DNA of 12,778 nt, taken from positions 1 through 12,778 of the forward strand of contig JAURQB010000015.1 of NCBI GenBank assembly GCA_030836365.1, written 5' to 3'. How positions within the stretch are numbered: the stretch's first letter is position 1; every line of letters begins with the position of its first letter. Under the pieces are notes generated by a model. The model was not told the DNA's origin. It did no database searches and saw nothing but the letters and a program-made list of their open reading frames with translations. This document shows positions 1-10,200 of this stretch, piece by piece. The DNA comes from Bdellovibrionota bacterium. GTDB taxonomy: Bacteria; Bdellovibrionota; Bacteriovoracia; Bacteriovoracales; Bacteriovoracaceae. The translations under genes were made by a program, and so were the position numbers.

Positions 1-41
1 ATAATGAAGGTACTGCCATTCCAGCCTTTAACATATTTTAA
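1..41 (+). other. possible 3' end of an upstream gene cut by the window edge
   Basis: Reading from base 3, the plus strand encodes NEGTAIPAFNIF followed by TAA at 39-41, which has the look of a natural C-terminus. It is too short to name. A competing reading is a minus-strand gene starting at ATG 34-32 (MLKAGMAVPSL...) and running off the left edge. Neither start region nor product can be judged from 41 bases. Confidence 0.2.
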
Positions 42-110
42 AGTTTTAATTTATTCCCTTATCCATAAATAATTTTTTTGTAGTTTACTTAAAAATTGGG
101 AAAAATCCGT

Positions 111-172
111 TTTTTGTTGAAAATTATATAAAACATGCGAAACTTTTCTAATAAACATGCCGAAGAATAAAC
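111..172 (+). promoter_or_regulatory. AT-rich leader and weak promoter region of rpsU
   Basis: The stretch before the bS21 start is strongly AT-rich. It contains a TTGAAA (117-122) and TATATA/TATAAA hexamers (125-132), but no pair with correct sigma-70 spacing, so a promoter here is only probable. No good Shine-Dalgarno precedes ATG 173; the best is GAAG at 162-165. The heptamer AAACATG occurs at 132-138 and 154-160, and AACATGG overlaps the true start. A mini-ORF (135-170, MRNFSNKHAEE) ends 2 bases before the rpsU start and could be a leader peptide or chance. Confidence 0.25.
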
Positions 173-367
173 ATGGCCAAGAAATCTAATATTGAAATTA
201 AAATTAAAGACTCTTCAAACGCAGAAAGGGCCCTTCGTAAGTTTAAACGCTTGTGTGATCTGTATGGTGTTGGAAAAGAATATAGAAAGAGAAAAGAGTA
301 TAAAAAGCCATCAGAGAGAAAGAAGGAAAAAGAAAAGGCGTCCTCAAAAAGACGGGCAAAATCTTAA
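173..367 (+). CDS. rpsU: 30S ribosomal protein bS21
   Basis: This is the small-subunit protein bS21, which sits near the 3' end of 16S rRNA and the anti-Shine-Dalgarno and helps initiation on mRNA. The 64-residue length fits the family (about 55-70). The family core is recognisable: an N-terminal beta-strand part, then NAERALRKFKRLCDLYGV (residues 16-33), then a basic helix with YRKRKEYKKPSERKKEKEKA, ending in a Lys/Arg/Ser-rich tail. The ATG at 173 is the only start that gives the full family N-terminus. The Shine-Dalgarno is weak, which is notable for a protein that itself acts at that site. The gene stands alone: the next gene converges 27 bases beyond the stop, so it is not in a dnaG-rpoD type operon on its 3' side. 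Confidence 0.93.
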   Translation: MAKKSNIEIKIKDSSNAERALRKFKRLCDLYGVGKEYRKRKEYKKPSERKKEKEKASSKRRAKS

Positions 368-369
368 GC

Positions 370-387
370 TTTAATTATAAAATTAAA
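370..387. terminator. AT-only hairpin between convergent genes (weak terminator candidate)
   Basis: TTTAATT (370-376) and AATTAAA (381-387) form a 7-bp inverted repeat around an ATAA loop, in the 27-base gap between the stop of rpsU and the stop of the hydrolase gene. The location suits a bidirectional terminator, but the stem has no G-C pair and there is no clear T-run, so it would be weak if functional. Confidence 0.25.
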
Positions 388-394
388 TATTACT

Positions 395-1009
395 TCAATT
401 TTCTTCTATAAATTTTATTGTTTCTTTTACCGCACTAGAGATGTTTTCCTCGAGAGTTAATCCAGATCTGACTCTTGGTTTTAAATCATGATTTCCATCA
501 GTTAGATAATTTATCTTTATGTTTTTAGATAATTTATATGTTTTTATCTCATCAATTGTACCCATGGGATCTCTTTCGCCTTGGTTGATTAGGCAGGGGA
601 CTTCAAGATTCTCAAGATGTTTTATTCTGTCTCCTGGATCTTTTCCTGGTGCATGGAAAGGAAAACCAAAGTTAATGATTCCATTTATTTTTTTTGGTAA
701 ATCGGAGAAGTTTAAAAGAGTTGAAGCTCTTCCTCCCATTGACTTACCTCCCATGAAAAGTTTTGGAGAGGGGCCAATGAGTGAAATTTGTTTCAACCAC
801 TCTTCAAGAAGTTTGGGCATTCGGTCTGGTGGAAACTTTTTATTTTCGAGAAGCCTTCTTTGCATGTATGGAAAATTGAAACGAACAACTTCTATTTCGT
901 TATTTGATTGAATTTCAATTTCATTTGCCAATTGATTCATCCATTGAGAGTCACAGGGGGCGCCTGCTCCATGTGCCAATAAGTATTGTATCTTATTGTT
1001 TTTTTTCAT
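395..1009 (-). CDS. small alpha/beta hydrolase, KANL3/Tex30-like (abhydrolase_11) family
   Basis: A 204-residue cytoplasmic alpha/beta hydrolase without a signal peptide. The layout matches the short bacterial KANL3/Tex30-like family: LAHGAGAPCDS (residues 11-21) for strand 1 and the oxyanion loop, GGKSMGGR (87-94) with nucleophile Ser90, GFPFHAPGK (115-123, a family hallmark), the acid in GERDPMG (Asp147) and the base in DGNHDLKPR (His174). The catalytic triad is therefore complete and the length is normal for the family. The substrate is unknown; relatives are annotated only as predicted hydrolases or esterases. The start is ATG 1009-1007, preceded by AAGTGAG, a weak Shine-Dalgarno; no upstream in-frame start would improve the N-terminus. 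It converges with rpsU and diverges from the giant lipoprotein gene, so it is probably monocistronic. Its 3' end is AT-rich like the rest of the window, with no sign of transfer. Confidence 0.9.
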   Translation of the reverse strand: MKKNNKIQYLLAHGAGAPCDSQWMNQLANEIEIQSNNEIEVVRFNFPYMQRRLLENKKFPPDRMPKLLEEWLKQISLIGPSPKLFMGGKSMGGRASTLLNFSDLPKKINGIINFGFPFHAPGKDPGDRIKHLENLEVPCLINQGERDPMGTIDEIKTYKLSKNIKINYLTDGNHDLKPRVRSGLTLEENISSAVKETIKFIEEN

Positions 1010-1212
1010 TTTTCACTCACTTATGCCAGGTTTAATTATTTAGTTAGAATACCCTCATTTTAATAGATTCTACTTGAGATATCATAAGTTATCGATTTTA
1101 TATACGATAGACTCAATCTCCCGAAAAACAGAAAATTCAAATGAAGCTTTCAAAATATAATCTAAGTGCCTAAAATTTTACAGCTTTTAGGGCAAAAACC
1201 GATCAGTTACAG
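1010..1212. promoter_or_regulatory. divergent intergenic region upstream of the giant lipoprotein and hydrolase genes
   Basis: For the plus-strand lipoprotein gene there is a perfect TATAAT at 1156-1161, 52 bases before the GTG start, but only a poor -35 at the right distance. A second candidate is TTGAGA (1074-1079) with TTATAT (1098-1103) at 18-base spacing. On the minus strand only weak -10-like hexamers (for example TATGAT at 1088-1083) are visible for the hydrolase. No ORF or structured RNA is evident here. Confidence 0.35.
1169..1191. promoter_or_regulatory. 7-bp inverted repeat in the leader of the giant lipoprotein gene
   Basis: CCTAAAA (1169-1175) and TTTTAGG (1185-1191) are perfect inverted copies separated by 9 bases. 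They lie 7 bases after the TATAAT and 21 bases before the GTG start. The position fits either an operator overlapping the transcription start or a small 5' leader hairpin; the sequence alone does not decide. Confidence 0.3.
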
Positions 1213-4200
1213 GTGATGATGGAGAGATCTAGTTTTACTTATTTTAATTTAATTCAATATTTGGTTATTGGTTTATTCTCTTTGACTTTAACTGGTTGTT
1301 GGATTTTTACTGGAGAGGCTCCTGAAAAAAATAATGAGATTACGGGAAATACTCTACCAAGCAAAAATGAAGAAATAGCTCAAGAGGTTAATACGGTTGC
1401 TCGTTATAGTTTTGGTGACATCACTTTTAATGGAGATGTTGTCGGTTCAAAGAATGCTGAAGTTGAAACGCCTAAACTACTAACGAGGCGACAGTTTTTT
1501 GGAGAGCTCGAAGTTCAAATAAGCTCCAGTAGTGAAAACTCGCAAACTAAAAAAGTTTTCTGGGAGACTCACATCAGAAATGAGAAATTGTTTTCTGGGC
1601 AAGGCGGGTTTATCGTAACCGGAAATTCAGGGGGGGGCTTCAGCGCAAAAGCCATTTTTAAAAATATTGAGCTTGCTAATCAAGAAGATAATATCGTCAG
1701 ACTATATTTTGAGGATCAAAGCAGACGTTACCTAATCGGGGCCGTCGTAATTTATACCGATTTTATGCCCCCTGAAATTATTTTTGAATCACCTTCCATT
1801 GTGTCTTTTGTTGGGGGGGAGGCAGCTTCTACAGTATGGGTCGCGCAGTCTCCTGCAACCTTAAGTGGGGTCGTTAGGGATAATGCTGAGCTTTCTGGGA
1901 TGTATTATCGTATATTGCCTCAAGTTCAAGGTGTTGAACCGGGGCCTCTTATTCCTATTAATTACACCAACAACAGGTGGGAGCTAACTCTTAACATCCC
2001 TGAGGAAGCGCTATCTATTGAAGTGATGGCGAAAGATATTTTTGAAAATAGGACAATTCGAAAATTTAAAATAGGAGTCGACGATGAAGGGCCTTCTCTC
2101 GTTTACACAAATTCTTCCGGAGTAAAGCAGAATATAGAGGTTATTCAGGGTTCTCAAAATTGGGAAGTACAGAATCTCCCGACTGGTGCAAATCCATATA
2201 TTATTAAGAGTCTGAGTATGGATTCTCTTAGTATTCGGGGAAAAGTTTTAGATGTAGCAAGTGGTGTAAAATCAATCAAAGTAACGAGTTGTCATACAGA
2301 TGAAGACTGTAGTGATGAGAGCAACTGGAGGTTACTAGGAGAAGAGGTCTCATCAATTGAGCAAATGATCGAGCGTTGGAGTTTTGATTTTAATGTCGCA
2401 GAAGAACTTACTACAGGTAATGAACTTGTAAGCGGAATAAATTTAGTTAAAGTTATTTCAGAGGACTATTCAGGCAATATAACTATTGCATATATTTCAA
2501 TTATTATCGATCGAGAAAAGCCAAGTATTAACAGCGTCTCTTTTGTTGCTGAAAATGGAGATGTGCTATCAAATTCAGTAAGTCGATCAGTAAAACTAAG
2601 AGTTGAGGCTTCTGATGCTCAGACAAAAATAGAGCGTATTTGTCTAAAGTTAGATGATGATTTTCCTGAAGCCTCAAATTCCTGTTGGAAGAATCTAGAC
2701 GCGCCTGAGAGTAATATTGATCTCATTTTTGATTTAGAATTGGGTTATTTTCCTAAAATTTATTCAGCCTATGCATGGGTCGTGGATGAAGTTGGAAATG
2801 TAAGTGATCTCTCTGTCGATTCCCAGTCCAACATATACTTTACTCCGACTAATAAGCCCGAGATATTAGAAATCTTAGCAGCTAATACAACTAACTTGCG
2901 CTATTGGCCGACTTACGGAGAGATGGAAACATCTTTTGAAGAGCATGATAATAGCATTCTAATTAAATGGAGAGTTTCAGAAGAGGCAAATAACTTAATA
3001 GACCACGTGAATATTTCATACAGAGTAGAGGATGGATCTAAAGAGGTATATTCTATCGCTCAAAATTTATTTCATGGAATAAATCCTGGCTGTAGCGTAA
3101 GTTCTCCTTTCCAAGGTTGTTATTTGTGGGAGGGAGATTCAATTCCTGGCCCTAATGTTGAGTTTTCTATTCGAGTAGATATATTTGATGAAAATGGCCA
3201 GGGCGATGGTGCAAATACAAATAACTTTAATAATAATCCTTATAATCTCAACTTTAGGGAATACTATATTTTTGGTAATGTGAAACTTGGTACACACCAT
3301 ATGGCACAATCAGACGTTTTCCAAACTTATGGTTACCCTAACTACGCTCCTAATAATTTAATTGTCATGCCAGATGGCACTATCTTTATCGTTGATTACT
3401 ATCGAGGTTTACTAAGAATAGATGCAAATTCTGGAATAACAAATGTCATCGTCAAAACGAAGAATGGAGAGGATGACAGTGATAATGGAGAAGATTGGTC
3501 GATAAAAAATAGTTTTAATCAAGAGGGATACATAAGTAAAATTAAAATTCATGACAATCACCTTTACATGAGATGGAGTACGTCAGATCATTTAGCCCCT
3601 TCTCCGACGTTTTTTACAGCACGAGCTGAAGTAATAAATCTTAATACTGGAGAGCTTGCGAACTTTGAATTAAATGCCGGTGATGAACCCGATAATTTAT
3701 GGGGTGCAGAGATACCAGATCTTTCACATCCTAATGACCCTAACTGTTCCTATGTTTTAGGTGGAGATGATAATTTTTATTGTTTTGAAAAAGATTCTAA
3801 AACGTTCTACGTATTGCAAGATAATACATGGACAAAAATAATTGAGGGAGATGGAGGAGAAGGGTGCCCTGATGGCGCTAATGATAATCAATGCAATGAT
3901 CTTAACGTTACTGATTATTTTGTCGATCAAAACGGAACACTTTTTTTCACCGACAGATATCAAATTAGATATCTTTCTAGCAGTGGACAAATTTTTACTA
4001 TCTATGGTGCAATAGCCGATGACATAGAAAAAGATAATGGAAACGGTATTGATCAAAAATCTGGACGACTTTTAAGACTCCCTCGATCTATTGCTGCTGG
4101 TATACAAGTTGATTGGGATAATCAAAAGTTCATCATGGAAACTTACTCCGGAGGAGCAATTTCTAGTAAGGTTTTTCGAGCACAAGAAGTTATCGGTACA

Positions 4201-7200
4201 TGTTCTCCTGGCTGTGACAAATTATCTATTTCAGATGAAGGATTTTCCTATAATTTGAGTGTTAATTCGAATGGTTTCTTAGGCTGGCAAAAGAAAAATG
4301 AGAATAATCCTCCATCAATTCCCATCCTTAGCTTAACATCAGATAATACTCCCACACCCGGTGGCTTTCAGGTAAAAAAGCGTTCAGTTTCACTAGGTAT
4401 TTCTGCAGAAGATGACAATAGTAATATTGAAAAAGTTTGTATTAAATATAACGTTGACCCTGTGTTGGGAGTAGATTCAAATGATGCATGTTGGGTTACT
4501 TTAGTTGATCATGATCAATTAACTCTGAATGATAATAATTATAGTTTTAATTTAGGTTTCGTGGCCGGAGATTACGAAATATATGCATGGGTTATGGATG
4601 ATATTGGAAATATTTCATCGAACCCGGAGCTGGATGATGCCTTAAAAATTAATTATTCACCAGGTAAGCCACCAGAAATTTTTAGTGTCATCGCAACTAA
4701 TCAAAATATTCCAGATAGTAATCCTCCAAAATATACAGACTTGGTTGCAGATAGTGAGAACCCAAATATTTTTATTAAATGGTTGGCAACAGATTTTGAC
4801 GAAACTACAGAGGATCTTACTCTCGATGGGGTGAAGGTCAATCTCTATTATTCAAATGATAATATAAATTTCAGGGCTATCTCTAATGGAGAAAACTTAT
4901 CACCTAGTATGCAAGCATCAGGTTGTTCATTAGACTCACCTGATGAAATTTTACCAGACTCTAAAAGCTGGACAGGGTGTTATCGTTGGCAAGTTCCATC
5001 TCTTTTATATGAGAAAATTATTTTTATCCGAGTAGAAGTTATTGATAGTGATGATCTCGGTGCATCCGCTCTTACTCCACCATTGAATGCAGGAAGTTTA
5101 AGCATTATTGCTGGTGATATCGATAAAGGAATTGGAGGTCAAGCAAGGTCTGCGATGTTCTCCATGCCGGCCAATTCGAAAAGTGATCGAGGTGGGTGGT
5201 CCTTCCCTGATTCTTTTGTTGTTGATTCTCGAGGCATTACTTACTTTCTTGATTCAGAGATCGGGTTATTAAAAATTGATCCAGCAGATGGCATTATAAA
5301 TCTAATGATAGGTATTGATAATAGTAAAGCCGTACCGGCTTTAGGTTCGGACCCAATTGAATTAGACAATGCGGTGTTAAGATATCCAGTATCAATATAT
5401 CTTGATCACGATGAAAATTTATTAATTTTTGATAATAAACACTTACGGAAGGTTAGGCTAGAGAGCAATACCATTGAGACTTTTATCGGTAATGGTGGAG
5501 ATGCAACTATCCGAACCTTCAATCCTGATGGATGCCCAGGATTTGCTTCTGGCACAAACTGTGGTTTTACCTATTCAAAAGAGAACTTTGGCTTTCAATT
5601 TTTAACAAGTGATAGTCGGCCACAACTAGTCGCTAACCTTAGAACAATCACACCTCTTCCTAGAGGCGATATGTTAATTGACTTTCATGGCTTTGGGCAA
5701 GGAAGACAGTCAAATTGGAACAGCTTCTTTGATAATAATATAGATATTACAGGAAAGGTATATAATGATGTGATATACCCTGCAAATAGAGGAGGGTATT
5801 CAGCTGAATCTTATTCTGGAATATGGTGGTATCGCCCAACTAACTTTAGTGATCCAGATAGTGATTGGGGTTTTTATCCGATAAAGTTTTCAGATGGTGC
5901 GCGTGGCTGCAGAAACAGCGGTTTTACCGTGGAGTACAGTGCGGATCCAGCGGCTGACAACTGGGGTGAGATTGTTAAAATATACGCAATTCTTCTTGGA
6001 GATTGTCGAGTTCAAGATGGTGGGGGTCAGATTACGAATTCGATGCTCGAGTTTGATCCGGCTCCATTGTATGCTAATCCATCTATTTCATCTCCCTCAA
6101 ATGCAGTGGTCGAACTCCCCTGGGGGAAATTACTTCCGACTGATACTCCGCCTATATTTCCTATTACTGCTGGACACACTTTATATCACGCCACTGGTGT
6201 TGGAAGAAACGGGATTCCGTTTATGTACAATCGAGCAAACTCTAGAGCATGGATGATAAAAAGCGTTGATTCTGATGGGGTCGAACTTGATAGATCTGAG
6301 GTAGGTAGATTTATGGGACGATTTCCGCAGAATGCTGTAGGCGCAAATTGCTTAGACGGGTTATCTCCAATGTCCAATGATTGTAATATGGAACTTCTTG
6401 ATGTGTTTGTCTCAGGTGACGGAACGATTTATTTTTGGGATCTTTCTCAAATTAAAATGTTAACAGGTACGACTGACGATTATAAGGTCAAAACAATTTT
6501 CGGCAAGCCTGCTGACCACGGTGATGGATATCTTCCAACATCAGCTAGATTTAGTTATATCTCTGATTTTGGTTCATTTGGGAGAGATGGATCGGATAAT
6601 CCTAGTCATGACAGATATATGATCATGGATGTCTACTCAAGAAAGTTTAGAAGTATTTTAGATGGAAAAATTGATACACATTTTGGAACAGGTCACTTTG
6701 GGCTGCATCGTGAGTCAATTGTTGATACCTCTCCTTTTCAAAAACATCGTATTTATTTTGATTGGGGAAGTGATAATTACTACCAAAGAAAGTCATTTGA
6801 AATCGATGCTGATGGAAATATTTACTATGTAAATCGGAACAGTATAGTAAATGGCGGTTGGTACTTTGAGAATATCAAAGTTTTATACGATTCATTTTAC
6901 TATAATTCTTTCGGGCAACCAAGTGTTGTGAGAGAAATGCAGCCGATCACAAGTAGTTTTGGTGTCGGTGCATCTCCCAAAATTTATTATGATTACAAAA
7001 AAGGGGATGTTATTGACGGAGCATCTCACTCATCTGGAGGAGTATTAAATGGAACGAATAGAATCGGGCATCTTTTTGGGATCAATCAAAAAGATAATAC
7101 GCTCGCTCTTCATATGAATTCAAAGAATCATCTTAATGGGGGAGTAATTTATTTGATGGATTTAGATACTACCCAGTCTGTGGATTATGTTACTTCTTTA

Positions 7201-10200
7201 TTTCCTCTACTCAGTGGAAGAGCGTACGAATTTCCCGTCGTAGAAGATGTGTTAGCCTATTACGATGATTCATCTTATCCGATATGCCAGCGAGATGGGC
7301 TTAATTTAAATGAATGTATTATTTTAAATTTAGAAGGTCATGATTATGGCTATCAGCACTATAAAGATAAGAATGGTGTTGATCGTTGGGTGTCTTGGAT
7401 AGCAAATAAAACGATATTTTCGATGAATCAAGTTCCTGATGATGTTGGCCCTCCCTTAAGTGAGGTTTTTGGCCAGTTTAAACGCATTCACTATGCAAGT
7501 GGATCTGGATTAACTCTTGGACTAGATGTCGCGCTTATAAATGATGAAGAAATCCTTGTATATTGTTTTTCCGGGGATTTACGAATTATAAATTTAACAA
7601 CAGGGGTACAAAGTAATCACGAATTTATTATTGATGGGATGGAATGCACGAAAGGTGGAATAGAGATTATCCATAATCCAGAGACAAATAAGCATTCAAT
7701 TGTAACAGCAGTGAGCTATCGAGGCTTACATGCTCTCGTTGAAATCGCAATGCCATCCAACCCTAGAGTGACGAATATTAGCATTGTTGGTGATAGTAAT
7801 TCAGTTAATGACCGATTTGTTGAGTTGCGATTTTCTGGAGACGACCCAAATGAGCCCCTAACTCAATATTGTGTAAAATATAATGACAGCTCCAAACCAT
7901 TAAAACTTGATAGTTGTTGGAGAGATTTAGATATTACTAACAGCACAGAAATTACAGATTACCTCATTGAAGCACCGGTTGGTTCTGTTGCAGGAGAATA
8001 TGATCTTTTCATTTTTCTTAAAGATAAGGATGGGGAAATCTCTGGAGTTTCTAATGATGGATTAGGGACTGATGGAGTTGATGTTATTACCGTAATATAT
8101 ACACCCGAGGCGCATCCAGTCATTAATGGAGTTATTGTCACCACTTCGAGTAGCGCCACTGAAATGAAAGTGGACAACACAAGAGATGTCACAGGTGAGG
8201 GGGCATTAAATAGATATTATATAAGTTGGCTGCTTGAGGAAGTGAGTAGTGAAATAACAGTTGATCTTGATGTCACTTTTAACGGTATTGATTTCTATCC
8301 TATCTCCAGCGGATTAAACGCGGAGACAGTTGGTTGTTCTAATGGTTTCACCGGTTGCTATACGTGGAGTAATGTTTCAGGTTTTATCAGCACATTTATT
8401 CCAGATTATTTACAAAATAACTCCTTTCAAATTCGCCTAAAATTAATTAGCAATGATGGAAGAGTCTTTTCTCGATTAACTGGCCCTGTGAGATCCGGAA
8501 GTTTAAACATCATTGGCGAAAATTATACTGGCCATGGCAGCAGCTGGGAGGATTTTAGTGTACCAATAGTTCCGCAGTTATATGATAAAAATATTCAATG
8601 GAACCAAATGATGATGCAGCAATTTGTTGTGACAAAAAGAGGAGATATTTTATTTAATCATCCAAATGAGGGAATCATCAAATTAGATATTGATACTGAA
8701 AAGGTGAATATTTTAATCCCTAAAAGATACGATGAAGCCGTTGGAGATAATGGTAACGGTCAGCTCTGGAGGCAATCGAAAGTCGATAACGTGGCCAAGA
8801 TGACAATTGATAGGAGTAATAATGTTTATCTCATTGATCAAAATAAAGTGAGAACTTTTAACTACAATAATCTACTGTCAGAAATTAATGACTTTCGAGA
8901 AATTTCTGGAATGGATTTAAATAATCCTTTTAATCGAGATTTAAATTATGCTCCGTTCTTTTTTAATTCTGAAGAAAAGTTATTACAACTTTCTCCTTTG
9001 AAACTAAAAGAAAACACCAATAACTTTACATTAAATTTTACAACCTTGGATCATATTGGTGAGCTGACTGATTTCGATATTCCTTTTTCCGATTTCAATG
9101 AGAAGGTTTTTACAGAATACCCTGGTGGCCAAAAAGAGGAATTGATTAATCTTCATCATAATTCATGTGGAGATGCTGGAGATAGAATCGAAGTTGATAT
9201 ATCAGGTTGTTCTTTAATTAATTTCTTACCAACGGGTAGAGATGAAGTTGGATACACCAATGTTATTTTCGCTGCAAAATGTGCTTGCACCAATGTTCCT
9301 GGTAGTGAAACTGTTGGTTTATTTCACCTACAACCTTACTATGATTCAGATAATTCACTCCTCGAATTTGATAGCCGAATTGAAGAAGCTGAAAATTTTG
9401 CACGAGGTTTATCCGTTAATCACGTGACGGATGGTAAGTTTTTTCATGGGCTTGATGGAAAGTTCTACTTGATAAATAGAGGAGCGGATGTTGAGCTCTC
9501 AAGTGATATGAATGTTTCGCCATCCATTGATGTTGATTCAGGTATATGGTCCTATTCGGAGATTAATGGCTGGGAGAGACTTCTTGGACAGGACAATCAA
9601 TCTGGCACCTGTCTTGAGGGAGATGCTGCGAATGTCTGTGCTGCTTCACCTAGAGATATGTTTGTTACACATAAAGGGATTGTTTATTTTATTGAAAATA
9701 ATCACATAAAAAAAATAAATAAAACCGGGCATGTGGAATTTGTCACAGGCCGTGCCCATAAAGAAAGCCAAAAGACATCGGCCGGAAGTTATCAAGCAAA
9801 TCTCTTCACCGAAATGACGACATTTAATAATGCACTTGCTGCAGTGGATCCATTAAATAATATATTTATTCAAAAAGAGAATTCAGAGGTAAGTCCTATT
9901 TATGGTGTCATTAAATCTTCTCCGATAGGAGGTGCATATCCTCCTCTTTCAATTTCTAGCGATTTTGCTTGTAATGACACTGGTCGAATATGTGAGCTTG
10001 ACTCAGGCGGTGGTTGTTCACTGGTCGCAGATGAAGAAGGAGGAGGGCTAATTGATAAAATAGTGTTTCCTAAAAATACAGACCACATTTTTATTGAGGA
10101 CAAAGAGAAATTGTTAGAAACAAATAGGAATATATATCTAAATGACTGGAAATGCGTCGGAAGTGACGTTTATGAGCGAAATAGTAAGTATTATATTCCT

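Noticed and set aside
519..911. 130-codon ORF on the plus strand
   Set aside because: It lies wholly inside and antisense to the alpha/beta hydrolase, whose catalytic motifs are complete. The plus-strand translation has no family features.
3757..4056. 99-codon minus-strand ORF, and similar ones at 6186-6377, 7959-8192 and 9900-10103
   Set aside because: All are antisense to well-supported coding sequence, without ribosome binding sites or recognisable domains.
5894..6256. 120-codon ORF on the plus strand in another frame
   Set aside because: It is embedded in the continuous lipoprotein frame, where NHL and cysteine motifs continue on both sides. It is a frame shadow, not a frameshifted fragment.
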